DNA of 64,000 nt from Ustulina deusta. Lineage: Eukaryota > Ascomycota > Sordariomycetes > Xylariales > Xylariaceae. A program made the translations under genes and the position numbers. The DNA is taken from positions 36,595-100,594 of the forward strand of contig JAJNNX010000084.1 in NCBI GenBank assembly GCA_023159155.1, written 5' to 3'. This document shows, piece after piece, positions 1-11,660 of the stretch. Below the pieces are notes generated by a model, which was not told the DNA's origin, made no database searches, and worked only from the letters and a program-made list of their open reading frames with translations. Every line of letters starts with the position of its first letter. The first letter of the stretch is position 1.

Positions 1-535
1 TGATCAGCACTTTCCGTCCGTCGAGCTCCGTCTCCGTGAGCGCCATAGCCGCGACAGCCGCACCTTCCTCGTCGAAATCGACGTATGCAAAGCCCCTGTT
101 CTGTGGTTTGCCTTGCTGCGACGCATCTTCGTTCTGGTGTCTCGCTTGCTTATTCCGGTCTTTGTTGGTAGGCAGGTTCACCCTTGTAATATTCTCCTCT
201 TTTATTATGCCCCCGGAGCAATCCAATAGCCATTTAAAGAGTTCGACTCGCGTCAGGGTGAATGGGAGGTTTCCTATCCAAACTCCGTATTCTGACCGCT
301 TCTTCCCTCTCGTATCTTTCGTCTTGGGTATGGGAAGTCCATCGTCGGCTTCGTCGTCGCTGGTTGGCTTGACAGGTAGCGGTTTACCCTTCTTGAGGAG
401 ACGTTTGGCTTTCTTGGAGGGCGGTTCTGGGAGAGAGACATCTACCTCGATCTCCTCCAATTGAGTTTTGCGCTTTTTGGAAGTGGATGAGGGTTCCACG
501 GGTGATACTGCCTGCTCTATGTCTTCGGTGGCCAT
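1..535 (-). CDS. RRM-domain RNA-binding protein, Nop13-like (5' part, runs off the window)
   Basis: The minus strand is open without interruption from an ATG at 535 to the window edge, giving the first about 178 residues. The N-terminus is charged and lysine-rich (KKRK and KKAKRLLKKGK), as in nucleolar proteins. An RNA recognition motif follows: the RNP2-like element VWIGNL near residue 95 and the RNP1-like element RGFAYVDF near residue 155, with a long basic loop between. Fungal Nop13-type proteins have this layout, with a second RRM expected beyond the edge, and act in nucleolar pre-rRNA metabolism. The family name is inferred from motif order; another nucleolar RRM protein is possible. No intron is seen in this part. 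The frame has no damage, unlike many genes at the other end of the window. Confidence 0.8.
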   Translation of the reverse strand, partial: MATEDIEQAVSPVEPSSTSKKRKTQLEEIEVDVSLPEPPSKKAKRLLKKGKPLPVKPTSDDEADDGLPIPKTKDTRGKKRSEYGVWIGNLPFTLTRVELFKWLLDCSGGIIKEENITRVNLPTNKDRNKQARHQNEDASQQGKPQNRGFAYVDFDEEGAAVAAMALTETELDGRKVLI

Positions 536-1488
536 GGTGGATGGCTCGGGTGGGTTTCGCGGCGCAGGAAATTGGCCTCGACTAGTAGAGCTTGTCAGGT
601 TTGGTTCGCTGGTGCCACTCTAGGAGTTTCTGCGTGAGTTTGGTTGTTGTGAAGGTGGTGATCTGGAAACACGTTTTGGGTCTTCAATACGGGAAGTTTT
701 TCTGGGTCCGATAAGATAACGATAAAATAATATGCATCTACCGAACAAGATTCTCCACTCAGACTTCTTTTATACCAATATTTAGGTACTTCAATGTATG
801 CTCAACTGTCTTCATCCTCACACATTTCCACGCAACGCAGAATCTGCATTTGATTAAGTCCTTTCAACAGTTTCGCTGCGTTTTGAGCGCTTCAATTCCT
901 AGGCTACTCACAATTTTCACAATTCGAATTTTGTTGGTAGATCGACATTGCCAGGGATGTAAAGTCGTTCACTTGCACGTGGCAGCCAATTCTCTGAAGA
1001 TAAATCTGGATACTCTCGTACTGAAAACCATCCGACATGATCATATCTTAAGTGATGAGCCGGTTCTGGACGGGTTCTTTTCGCACGGTCTCATGGATGG
1101 GCCATTTAGACGAGCTTGGGTTTGTTAGCCGCTCAACACTTTGTATTTCTCGATTTCCAGAGGCTAATTGGCTACTGTGCAATGAAACGAAGTCATGAAA
1201 AGGACTGCAGCGCAACTCATAAAGAGGGAGGGATACAGATAGACTGGGCGCACCTCGATCACTTCTCTGGCTCTGGATCACATCCATGATGCTGTGGCTC
1301 ATAGTTTAATGGAAAACCATAAGGCACTACTAGAAATAGTAACATGTTGTTGAACGACCATACCCGTCGGCGATATGACGTGAGCCCATAGGCCACAAGT
1401 TGAAAGATAGATCTAATTCTACATTTTACAAAAACTACCACCACTATGTAGGATATAACGGGGATTCGCCCTTGCGCCGTTAAGCCAC
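536..1488. other. Intergenic, no supported gene
   Basis: This stretch separates the RRM gene from the kinase gene. It contains short open frames on both strands but none has a recognisable domain, good start context or codon bias. It probably holds the 5' leader and promoter of the RRM gene (536 to about 800) and the 3' end of the kinase gene. I see no repeat or RNA gene in it. Confidence 0.5.
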
Positions 1489-2378
1489 TTAGTCATGCCT
1501 CCACTTCTCATCATCTCGACTAACAACGACCTCATGAACCCGGACCCTATTCTCCACAATCTGCCTCCCATTCACCAGATCATTTTCATCGGCCCTCTTG
1601 CGCGCCTCTTCCTCGTCCCTCGCAATGCCCGCCTTCACGTGACGCGCAACGAGCCTCCGCCTCGCGACCTCGAAACCCACCTCCACGAACCAGCACTCAT
1701 CCATGAGGCCCGCGGCCTCGCGCCAGGGCTCCTTATCCAGGACCACGTAGTTCCCCTCGAACACGACGACGCGGTGGCTAGGGCGGATGGCGATGTCGTT
1801 TTCCCTGGGGTCTTTGACAGCGTGGTCGAAGGACGGCGCGAAGATCGGGACGGACGCGGTCGTGAGGGGTTCCCGTAGGGCTTTCACGAGAGAGAGAAAT
1901 GACGGCCCGTCGAATGTGAACTCGGCCCCGCGGCGCGCGTGTGCCGTCGTCGGGTCCGGCATTGCGGAGAGCTGCGCCCGCGTCAGGTGGTACCCGTCCA
2001 TGGGCACGAAGGCGGCGACGGGCACGGCTTCCCGCGCCTCTGGATGCAGGCTTGCGTGCCGAGAATTGAGGGCTTGGGTTACGATTTGTGAGAGTGTGGT
2101 CTTCCCTGCTCCGAGTCATTCATGAGCCGTGAGACATAGGAAGGGGGTCGATTAGGATACCTGAGCCTGGGATACCGCCAATTGCTATCACTTGTAGACG
2201 TTAGTGAGAGTTGTGGGAAAATTAATGACGTGTCACGTTTTCAACAAACTATGCGTTTGATTTTATTCTTAGCTCAGTAAGATGTAATGAAACGATACTT
2301 ACTGAATCGGCGGTCTTCTGGTGTTTGTTGAAACCTATCCCAGGCTTTGTCGACCAGGCGGACAACTTGGTCATTCAT
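1489..2378 (-). CDS. P-loop kinase of the uridine kinase / YFH7-like family
   Basis: Three exons splice cleanly: 2378-2303, 2190-2161 and 2105-1489 (723 nt, 240 residues). The introns are GT-AG, and the second interrupts the Walker A loop. Joined, it reads IAIGGIPGSGKTTL, a full phosphate-binding loop starting near residue 26. The motif VPMDGYHLT follows, the acidic substrate motif of uridine kinase and phosphoribulokinase relatives, then VFEGNYVVLD as the Walker B-like strand. A helical lid with RRRLVARHVKAGIARDEEEA and an Arg/Asn-rich tail (GRQIVENR) completes it. Fungal YFH7-type members are ATP-dependent small-molecule kinases whose substrate is mostly unknown. The start at 2378 (MNDQVVRLVDKAW) matches the family's short N-terminal helix. 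Length and motifs look complete and functional. The family assignment is firm, the substrate is not. Confidence 0.85.
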
Positions 2379-2858
2379 TTCGGCTCCAGTTCTTGATTGT
2401 GACGAAATTTTATAAAATATAATCGCATGTATAGTACTTAATTAATTAATTAATCTTGTACGCAAGTGAAATTATATGTCAAACCAAAAGAGTATGAAGA
2501 TATTTGCACATGTCGGTATGAGATTATGATACCTTGTGGTCGGTAGGAGGTCACTGGGTTCAGATGAACGAGATGCCCCTCCATAACCCCACCATTTTTT
2601 GGTAGTACCTAAGCAGGTACCGTAGATAGACGCATGCCGATGTACTGACTGAAATTCCAGTGGGCTCTGTTTTCCACTCGCATTCTCCTCGTTGTACCAG
2701 CATCTACCACAAATCCTCCTACATCCACAGATAGAGGAATTGTTAATAACGGAAGTAATCGGGACATGCTCAAGTAATACACCTGATAATACGAACATCG
2801 ATAAGAAAGCCAAGCATCGACGATCTAGATAGCGAGGATAACCCTAGTCGCTTTGGAG
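2379..2858. other. Divergent intergenic region between kinase and small conserved gene
   Basis: About 480 bases lie between two divergently transcribed genes, so this is expected to contain both promoters. A short A+T-rich run (TAATTAATTAATTAA near 2440) is present. No reading frame here is convincing. Confidence 0.45.
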
Positions 2859-3461
2859 ATGGACGGAAACGACGAGCTTGATCCCGGGCTCTTGGGCATC
2901 GCATTATCCGATTCAGACGCCGAATTCGACGATAATGCCTCCTCGAGCAAGAAGAAGTCGCAGGAAGCGCGCACGGGACAATCGGAGGCCGAGTTCCAAG
3001 AGGTGAAGCGGACATACCATGTCAAAGTTGAGAACGGAGAGGTATGTATCCCTAACTCCGACTATTTCCATAACATTCCTTCTTCGCCGGTTTTGTCACT
3101 TCTGTTTGGATGTGTACATTCCGGTTAGTAGTTCGATCTAGTATGTGCGTGAACAACTCGAAGGACCTGTATCCCACAGCATACCTAAGAAAATGCATCG
3201 TGTGATCATCTACTAACTTGTTGCCTGCAGATATGGAAGACCGTGCAACTACCACTCGGCCCGCAGGTCTCTAAACCCGAGGCACAGACCCTACTGCATG
3301 CCGTGGAGGAGTTATACTTCTTCCGACGGTTTTCCGAGAGCGCCCGGTTCGCTAGATCTGTAATAGACGATGATGCTGGGGCAGGCAAGCTGGATGAAGA
3401 TACAGTTAAGACTCTTCTGTACTATGAGAGGAAATGCAATGACAAGATTAATGGGGGTTAA
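2859..3461 (+). CDS. Conserved ascomycete protein of unknown function, 137 aa
   Basis: Two exons, 2859-3041 and 3231-3461, are joined across a 189-nt GT-AG intron with donor GTATGT, branch CTACTAAC near 3211 and acceptor TGCAG. Exon 1 encodes an acidic, serine-rich N-terminus (MDGNDELDPGLLG, then DSDAEFDD). Exon 2 encodes a compact region, probably helical (LPLGPQVSKPEAQTLLHAVEELYFFRRF, then ARFARSVIDD), that resembles a single helical hairpin of the TPR kind. A TTG three codons upstream is not used; the ATG at 2859 is the first in frame. The splice sites and unbroken frame make this a real gene. No catalytic motif is visible and I do not assign a function. Confidence 0.75.
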
Positions 3462-3834
3462 ATGAGTTCCCGAGAACGTGACACTTGATACCCGACTCAC
3501 AAAACCCATCGCTTTTCAATTCAACGATAAAATGTCTCGAGAAAGAGGCAGATATTACTGTGTACCCAATGGACGTAAACCGTCTAGGTATCTCTACCGT
3601 CTATATTAGCCGGTGCCCGGATGAGGGTGCGGGCACCCAGGGCAGCAAATCTAAATTTCTATTAAACCAAATCCATGGATATGCCGGAACGCCTTGCTTT
3701 TTTGTTTCGCCATCAGCCTAATCGTAACGCCTTTGGACTCCTAGAAAATGCCGCAATCGTCTATGAGGTTCGTTGTACACAATCATCTCGTGAGTGGATA
3801 GAGGGGTAGTGGTTGAGTGGTGAATGAATGCCGA

Positions 3835-4410
3835 TCATGCCATCATCTTTCCTTGGCTACGCAGCCGCTCCCTCTCGCGCTCCTCGGCAAAAACGCGCCG
3901 ACTCATCTCAAGCACGCATTCGAAGCCTTCCTTGCCCTTCATCGCATTCTCCTTGAAGCGCGTGACGAGGGAGTCCTCAATGCTATTCTTTATCCTCTGC
4001 CAGCCACCGCACAAGGCAGTTATCCTCGCGGCTTGCTTGAACTCGGTCTGCGTGGCGCTCAGCGGCCGGTAGATGACAGTCTCTTGGACTCTGACCAGGT
4101 TCGCCCACGTGATATTCTGCGATACCATGGTGACGGTCTTCTCGGCAGGGTTGACGTAGGATACCTCGAGAACCTGACTTGAGTCGGTGCAACCGATGAC
4201 ACTCTTGAGCCAGTCTGGCACGGATTGTTTGCAGGTGATGAGGCGCTCGGTTCGGAGGATGCCCGTCTCTTCATCCACGCGTCGCGATAACGTGTCGACG
4301 GCGGTGACGTGTGTGGATTTTTCGTTCCATGGGCAGTATTTCTGCCAGTTGGCAGCGGACACCTCCTCCCAGGAGTAGTTGAATGTGCACGTGTTGGAAA
4401 AGACCTTCAT
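3835..4410 (-). CDS. PRELI/MSF1-domain protein (Ups-like mitochondrial lipid transfer)
   Basis: A single exon of 191 residues begins MKVFSNTCTFNYSWEEVSAA at 4410. The frame extends further upstream, but this start has an AAAATG context and matches the family's invariant beginning. The PRELI domain spans almost the whole protein: NWQKYCPWNEKSTHV, DTLSRRVDEETGIL with RTERLITCKQSVPDWL, then VNPAEKTVTMVSQNITW. The C-terminus is a basic amphipathic helix. Family members (yeast Ups1 and Ups2, human PRELID) sit in the mitochondrial intermembrane space and, with Mdm35, carry phosphatidic acid or phosphatidylserine between membranes. Which paralogue this is cannot be told from sequence alone. The gene looks complete. 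Confidence 0.88.
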   Translation of the reverse strand: MKVFSNTCTFNYSWEEVSAANWQKYCPWNEKSTHVTAVDTLSRRVDEETGILRTERLITCKQSVPDWLKSVIGCTDSSQVLEVSYVNPAEKTVTMVSQNITWANLVRVQETVIYRPLSATQTEFKQAARITALCGGWQRIKNSIEDSLVTRFKENAMKGKEGFECVLEMSRRVFAEERERERLRSQGKMMA

Positions 4411-5905
4411 TTTGTCCAGGGCCGCCGGGACAAATTGGTCGTCGTCGGTCGACAGGCTTTGATTCAGGTATTTTCGGATTGAGGCCAACTCTATGTGGCG
4501 TTTCTGCAATGTCTATTGCAGCAGAGTTTGACAGCGGCAAATTACGCTGGGTGGGATGCCGCTCGGATCTCCGGCTCACGCGACGATGTCCGAATTGAAA
4601 GTCGAAGGTCAAATGAACGTTGCCCAGACGAGAGCTTCGTCCACGGAGGTCTCAACCCAGCCAGGCAAATCCTTGAAATGCCTTCGTAGTTGTGTCGATC
4701 CAGCGGAGGTGATTCGATTGCGTTCAACGTCGGAGTGACAAGGAGGAGAACAGCAGCGGAGCTGGGTGCGTGCTTTTTTGAATTGAGCGGCCAAAAAAAT
4801 TATGCACAAGCGGCAAGGCGCCCGGAATTGGCTTGTGACCATTCGCTTTTATTGGTAGGAATGAGTGTACAGTACGTTCCCCATCCGACCCCAGCACCTT
4901 TCTACTGTGCTGAGAGGTGGCCACCCCGAACGCCCGAGCCACTTAAAGCTTCCATTACACGCCGTTGTGGGGCTAAACGCTGCACCTCAAACTTTGCAAG
5001 TCTCCATAAATATTAGATACCATGTCCCCATCGGGGATAGTGTTATCTTATCAGATAATGGGCCGGAAACCTCTGGCAATCGCGCAGCCCTGATTGGTTT
5101 ATTGGCCAAATCCGAGGAACCCAGAACCCGAAGAGGGCCAAGCCTTGTCCGACCGGCTCAAGCCAGAACACGGACGACAAAAAAAAGAGGGGAGCCCGAG
5201 TGCGGAGAAATGGGGGATCACACGACAGCAATTGGGATCTACGGGGTCGAGATCTTCCCCATTGAAATGCAATCGAGGCTCTGTTATTCGCTCAATCCCC
5301 TTCCTCAAGGGAAAATCGAAAACACAGCATTGGTCAATGCTTACTGTTGTTGACGTCAGTTCTTTGCCATCTGAGAAAAATACGTCTCTTTGTATTTGGA
5401 GATGATAAGATCAAGGGTTCGACATTGAATTCTGTTTGATTATTATTCCCGGAATAGAACAAAGAGACGGTGATGCATCGCTTCTAAGCTTTGAAATATT
5501 AACCATAATTTGCCAGGTTCGGATAATTTCCGAATTTCTTGTACTCAGTAGTTTCATTTATGAGCACAAATACTGAGACACTAAGTATACCGTCTTACAA
5601 GTTCCTATCGAAGTACTCAAGAAAAAGAAGGAAAAGGTATCATCCACCGTGGGAATCAACCTTGGTGCTTAATGAGTTGACTAGTGTACTGAACGACTTG
5701 GGAAGACATCGTGAACTTCATATCCTGTATACAATAATCATATAGATTGAGTTCGAAAGGGCTCGCAGCAGACCATTCCACCACGTAAATCATATTTTTT
5801 TCAATCTAGTTCTATGTGGCACGGTCGTTGTGGTGCGTGGATGTGTTATCCGGCTTGCTCCCATCGCGCATCGACTTGTCGGAAACCCCGCCACAATATC
5901 GTTCA
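4411..5905. other. Long intergenic stretch, no supported gene
   Basis: Several frames of 60-160 codons exist on both strands but they overlap one another, lack domains and have no family-like composition. The first part must carry the PRELI promoter. A T-rich run precedes 5800. No repeats with other parts of the window were noticed. Confidence 0.45.
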
Positions 5906-8693
5906 TTACACTGCCGCGAAATATTCGGGCCGTCCGGATGTCTGCTGATAAGATGGACCTGGACTGTACTCCGTGTCTGGCGTTGGGTCCGGCCCTTGTC
6001 CAAACCCATCCTCACGGCTGCGAAACGTGGTGAGTGGCAAACTAGAGCTATTTTGGCGTCCACTACCCCCAAACCACCCCTGTGAAGCTGCAATTGGTTG
6101 TTCATTGCCCAATTGAGCATAGGTACCATCTTTTGCACGTCCTTTCCGGCTGCATCCCTTCCATGCCCGAGAAAGGGAAAACACCGACGAAGGCGGCCGC
6201 TGAGGGAAGTGGGTAAGTATAAGAACAACGAAGAAAATAAGGCTTAACGTGGGCAGCAGCCACGGGCTGATAGGGTAGTTTGAGTTGGCGTCTCGCAGGA
6301 TTAGGGTCAGAAGGCTAATGCCGATACCAATAAGTATAAACAGGCCTACGCGGAGGAAAATGAACAAGTTCCAAGACCCACGGGGTCGTAGGATACTGGA
6401 CAAAAAAGCCATGAGAATGAGGGTCAGCCCAGCAGCGACGAATGTAAACTGATATGTGATCATGAAGCGGTCGTTTGCTGCATCAAGAGCGGCATCTTGA
6501 ATATCTATATCTTCGACAATATCGCTGGCTTGGCCTCTTATGTTGTTCATTGTATCGATGTTGTATTTAATCAAGACTAAATCACCCAAAGTTATAATTT
6601 GTCGCTTTATGCATGACTTTGTAAAGGATTTAGGGGACGTTCGGCCGATTATATAAGCATTTCACCTGTGGTGAAACATTCGAATCAGGCAGCGTTTAGA
6701 AACAGGTTGAAAAAAGACTTGATATTACGTACTCGAGTTGTCCAAGGTCTCTAGTAATTCCAGAAAATAATACCAAAAAATTGTGGACTGGTTCATGCCT
6801 GTGCCAGAGATGGTACTTTCCCAGTCCACGTCCGTGATCTCAGAGATGTTGGATAAGATTTGGTTGATTTTAGGGGTCGTGTCATGGTCGATTGGTTCAA
6901 ATAGGTCAGAGATCGCCTTAAAGGTGTCATTCAATGAATTCACCATCTCTTCGGTCTGTTTATCCTGTAGGATATAGGGTAGTTCCTTCTTGAAATTCTC
7001 GAGAGTTCTGTTGAACCGGTAGTCCACATCATCCAGAGACTCAATCTGAAACGATGACCAATTAGCCGTTATATTTAAGCAATGAATTTATGTTTACCTA
7101 CGATTTTCCACCATTGAATAAATTGTGTTGCACCCTCACTAAAAAGCAACAGGATCACATGAAATGGTAAATGTAGGATCGCCCATAGCCGCTGGCGGAT
7201 ACCAGCTAAGCGACTGTGGTGGGCCATCCAGTCAAAGTATATCATAAAAACAATGTAGATTGTGGTGATACCAGCTGTCAGAATACCGATTGTTGAAGGT
7301 GCTGGAATAATTAGTAAACGCTTTGCCAACAGGAGAAAAGAAAATGGTAGCGTGACATACTCCAGCCCCTGTTTTTAACTATGGCAACAACGTTTTCAGC
7401 AAGATTATTAACTCCTAGTGCTCACAAGTTAGCAAAACTGATAGACCACGGAGGTATCACTAACGAACCCTCTCCGAGCATAAACAAAGTTGAAGCCGTT
7501 ATGCGTTCAGTGAGATGAGTGCCGTCGAAGCTGAGTACTTGAAATCGCAACGAGACGCCGAGTTGTAAAATTGTTTCTACTACAGCAATCACATACCAGG
7601 CTATGAAGACCCGGCTACTCTTGCCTTCTGCAAAGCGAAACGATATACCTAAGTAGATCAAAGCTGCTATTGCGTTTAAAACGATAGCAATGGTAATAGG
7701 CAGTTTCCCTTGCTTGTGCCGGATATGCCATAGAATGCCTGAATACCTTGCAGTGAGGGCTAATCTCGAGACCATAAGGATAAGGGCTATTTCGTTGATT
7801 AAAATCAATGCTTCGCAACGGCGGGAATCTCTCGTTACTCACATGCCGCTTGAAAAGTCTCCTTTATCTGTTGATCTGGCGTATAATTCACCGCGACCAC
7901 TGAGAACCCCACCATCACACCCATGTGGATGACTCGAGCCACGCGTTCGAAAACGCTGTCGGCAAGGTAGCGAACATCATACAGCCCGACGAGAAACCAA
8001 TCAAACCATAGGATGCTATTACGCCATCTGTCAGAGAAAGTTTGAGCCAGCACGAATTAGGGTAACTGAACATTATATAGCCAATATAGGACAACAGCTT
8101 TTCTTTGTCGTCAATCGTATGAATCTGTGAAACCAATGTTAGTTATATATTCACACTCGACTACCGTGCAACTCGGCAATGGGAAACCACCGACGATGCG
8201 ATGCATTTGTCAACGTCGAGACATGCGACGCGTGTTCATTTCACATTGCCAAATCGGACAATATCTTCGAATGGGGAGTAGAGTTATCATACCGCAGTAA
8301 AAACCTGTAGATTCGCGACAAACCACAGATCGTAGAACAACTAATACCGACATGGTTAGTATATTAGCGCATGGCCGATCTCATCTAATCTTCTTTATAC
8401 GTACCTCTACGTTCGTCGGTTGTGAGTGCTGTCAGTTCTATCAGCTCTATGAGTTCTCAGCAACGTGAATTCTGGGAAGAGTGAGATACCTTTTTAAAGC
8501 AGGGGATTTTGTTTGCGTCGGATCTGCGACTGAAGGACTCGGTGTCCTGCAGCAGTTCGTCAAAGTTTCGTGCCTCTCCCGGGGGGAGAAGCTTTCCGTC
8601 GTCAACGACAGGGCTGGCAAGCCAACCCAATTTCTGTCCCACAAAAAGTTCCGAGTCCTCGCTAGAGGAAGTATTGTGGTCGTGGTGCGACAT
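5906..8693 (-). CDS. Low temperature requirement A (LtrA) family multi-pass membrane protein, nine exons
   Basis: Exons inferred from splice signals and family pattern: 8693-8490, 8340-8293, 8124 to about 8085, about 8040-7843, 7786-7469, 7414-7361, 7301-7102, 7045-6733 and 6576-5906, giving about 680 residues. Diagnostic pieces are KLFYDLWFVANL across the first junction, FDWFLVGLYDVRYLADSVFER, MVSRLALTARYSGILWH and a MLGEG segment, all typical of fungal LtrA proteins. At least ten hydrophobic segments are visible, the last four in exons 7 and 9, followed by a cytosolic tail rich in Ser, Pro and Gly. Family members are integral membrane proteins of unclear transport or stress role. All phases fit except exon 3 to exon 4 (about 8040-8085), where I found no clean in-frame junction; this could be a non-canonical intron or a one-base change. 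The rest looks intact. Confidence 0.8.
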
Positions 8694-10112
8694 CTTCCCA
8701 TCACATGACAAGATCTCTGCAGCTTGGACTGTTACTGATGGAAGAAAAACGATGGCGATTCAGGCAAACCACAAAAGAAAACAAAACACGAAAAACCATC
8801 CTTAGGTACTTAGGCACTCTATCTAGGGGCGCTCCGCTCGTATTTAAACATCCGCCGGGCTACCAACTAGACTGAATTGGAGTACCCTAAGAAGTGGGAC
8901 TGAGTTGTTTAATTTTCCTACAAGTGTTGAATAATCTAAGAAAAGCGACAACCTACTTCTGATCGGATTTCTTTTTCTGTTTTCAGCCCCCATTGGGGGG
9001 GCCTGCATGAAGGAGATGGAGAGGAGGGATTCAGCTCAACTAGTCCGGTGGCGGCACACCGGCAAGTGTCCTCCAATAGTAAACATTGAACATCAAGAAT
9101 ATAAAACAGAGTCATGCAGGACCGGTAGATTGTTCTACAGCAGTTACTAATTACGTTCGCCTTCTTTAACATGTTTTCTCTCGGCGGATTAGCGACCCAA
9201 TCCAATCCGAACCGGCAAGATAGCGGCATGCACAGCATCTCACTCGACCTGTCACTTTTTCTTATACTGCCGGGGCGGAGCTTGTGGAACGCACCTAGCC
9301 AAGTAGGGATAAAGTATATGGAAATAGGACTAGGTGGTGGCGGTGTCGAAAGCCGATGCTTTCGTAAGCATAAATGGACCAATTGAACATCATCGTAAGA
9401 CAGGATGAATTAATCAAACCTCCCAGCCTAACTTATCGTCTCGTCAGGCTGCTAGACATAAATTTGATTTCCTTATTTTGCTAAGTAAGCCTATGAGGTG
9501 TTGAGAAGGCTCGAGGATCTTCCAGAGCGGAATTAGATTAAAACATTGATATAGCGACAGGTACAGGTGGATAGTTCTAAGCTTGTACTTCGGAGACGGT
9601 TTTGAAGCTGAAAGGGAGACTCGATCAGCCGACCAGATGGCGTGTCACACAACAACAGATAAACAGGGGAGGCCTTCAATCGGGTTCTTCTCCACCCATG
9701 GAGAAGATACAAGGTGGTTGAGTGGTTTCTATCTGTTTTTTTCTTACATGTAACGTGTTAGAATATTCTATGAGGGGTATCCCTTTTCTCTTTGACGCGT
9801 CATTCTAAACTGTGTCGTTACCCGGATCACCCCCGCGGCTAAGATGACTTGTAAAATTAGAGTAGCGCGTACTTTTTGTTATGAATTCGCATGCCCCAAT
9901 TAAGAACACTTTAACGTCGTGCTTGATCGGTATGGGTAGTAGATTTAGCAAGACACCTCGAACGTGCCTACATCATAACACTAAACATAACAAACTCACC
10001 TAAAACCAATGGTACATAGCCAAGATTCAAATAATAGCAGATTATGTAAAGAGTAGGGCCACATTATAGGAACGTAATACTTCCATAAACAGCCCCCCCG
10101 GTTTTCTTTTAT
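8694..10112. other. Intergenic between LtrA gene and retrotransposon
   Basis: The LtrA promoter should lie at the left. A short frame near 9171-9386 has no family features. The rest shows normal base composition and no recognisable gene, up to the target duplication of the retrotransposon. Confidence 0.45.
10108..10112. repeat. 5-bp target-site duplication, left copy (TTTAT)
   Basis: TTTAT immediately precedes the first base of the left LTR and is found again right after the right LTR at 17166-17170. Five bases is the usual duplication length for Ty3/Gypsy integrases. Confidence 0.75.
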
Positions 10113-10430
10113 TGTAACAAGGGCATGTATTATAGGCTTGGAACTTAGTCATATTCAGCTAATAATTCTCTAGGGGTCTCAAAGTCCATGGCTCCCTTTT
10201 CGAATGTTCGAACTTGGGATTCTCATAGCCTATTTATGCCCGTTCGCCATTAGGCTATTTGGAATACATTCTGTAACTCTATTAACGCAAAAAACTGTTA
10301 GGTCTCCTTACATATATACATAGTCCGTATAACCTCTAGTCTTTCTAATAAAAGCTTATCTATTCTTCTGTAGGCCTATATATTGTACTAATAGTATAAC
10401 TAGCGGCTTAATATATTAATCCGTATAATA
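10113..10430 (-). repeat. LTR of the Gypsy element, 3' LTR in element orientation
   Basis: This aligns end to end with 16848-17165. Both begin TGTAA and end in ATA, and share landmarks such as ATTTATGCCCGTTCGCCATT and GGTCTCCTT. The window-left half (away from the element interior) keeps more C and G than the corresponding half of the other LTR. Confidence 0.9.
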
Positions 10431-11399
10431 TTAATTTTTTTTTTTTAATGCTTGCTTTTAAGCATTTTTATAGTTAAATAATATAATAGTTTATAAGTTT
10501 TTTTAAGTTATATTAATAGAACTAATATATAGCTTTTTTTGTTTTATTGCTATATAAATAATTATAAAGTTCTTAAGTCTAATGTTTTTTAGCTAGCTAT
10601 TTTTTCTATTTAATTAAGTATTTTATATTGCTTTAGGTTTTTAAAAAGTTTTTTATTTTTTTTATTTAGTAGTTTTTAGACTTAATTAAAGCTGCTTTTT
10701 ATAGAACCTAGTTAAAGTTAGGTAATGCCTAATTACTAGCGTAGTAGGGCTTAATAAGCAAAACGTAAAAAAAATTATAAATTTTTTATTTTTTAAATAA
10801 AGTAAATCAGATAGTAGTAAGAAAAATAACCTTTTAGATTTTAAAAAGTTCTAATATTTTTTTATTAAGCTTTTTTACGGGTTGTTTAGTTTTAATATTT
10901 TTAATATTTAATATTATTAGTTAGTCTTTAGCGTAGATAAGTATTTCTATTTTTTTTTTATTAGTTTATTTTTTTATTTTTTAGTAGCTTTTTTTTAAGT
11001 ATTTTTGTATATTTTAGTAAACTTATATTATTTAATATATATATAACTAATTTTTTGGATTGCGGGGTGTACTAAAAAAAAGGTTATAAGCTACTAGGTA
11101 ATATTTATAATTTGTATAAAATAGGGTTATATGTATAAATATGGATGTAGTATTATTATATGCAAATTTTGCTATAAAAAATAAGTTTTTTTAGTTGGTT
11201 ATTTTATAGTTAATAAACGTTTATAAATAAACTTTTAAGAACTAGTTAAATTATTTGGTTTAATTATTAGTTTAGAAATAAAAAGCTATACTTATATACG
11301 GCTTAATTTTTATTAGTTTAAAAAAGTTTTTTTATAAGTATATAATAAATCTAAGGTTTTTATTAAAAATAATATTAAAAAATATACTATATAGTTTTT

Positions 11400-11660
11400 A
11401 ATAAACTTTTGTAAATATTTTAATAAAATTATTAGTTTTTTTTTTTTAGATCTTTAGAACTATAAAATAAACTATTTTTATAAAAAGGTTAATTATTACT
11501 TATATAGAGTTACAACTATTTAAAAAAGGTAAGTCTGTAATAAAGTCTATTATAACCAACTACTATAAGCTATAATAAAGTTTTATAAGTTATAGCAATC
11601 TATAAGGGGCATGCTATAAGATTTTGTTTTACTAGTATTATAAGTACTTTTATATATATT
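11400..11660 (-). pseudogene. Integrase remnant of the Gypsy element
   Basis: On the minus strand between about 11,640 and 11,525 one frame reads pieces typical of the Gypsy integrase zinc-finger/core boundary: HAPYRLL, and further on DFITDLPF, which contains the first Asp of the DDE catalytic core. Several stop codons lie between them, all explainable as CAA, CAG or TGG changed by transitions. The fragment fixes the reading strand and family of the element. It is not functional. Confidence 0.7.

Noticed and set aside
1495..1878. Plus-strand frame opposite the kinase gene
   Set aside because: Antisense shadow of the well-supported kinase exon.
4865..5353. 162-codon plus-strand frame between PRELI and LtrA genes
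   Set aside because: It starts at a non-ATG codon in the track's translation logic, has no domain or splice pattern, and overlaps other frames of equal quality.
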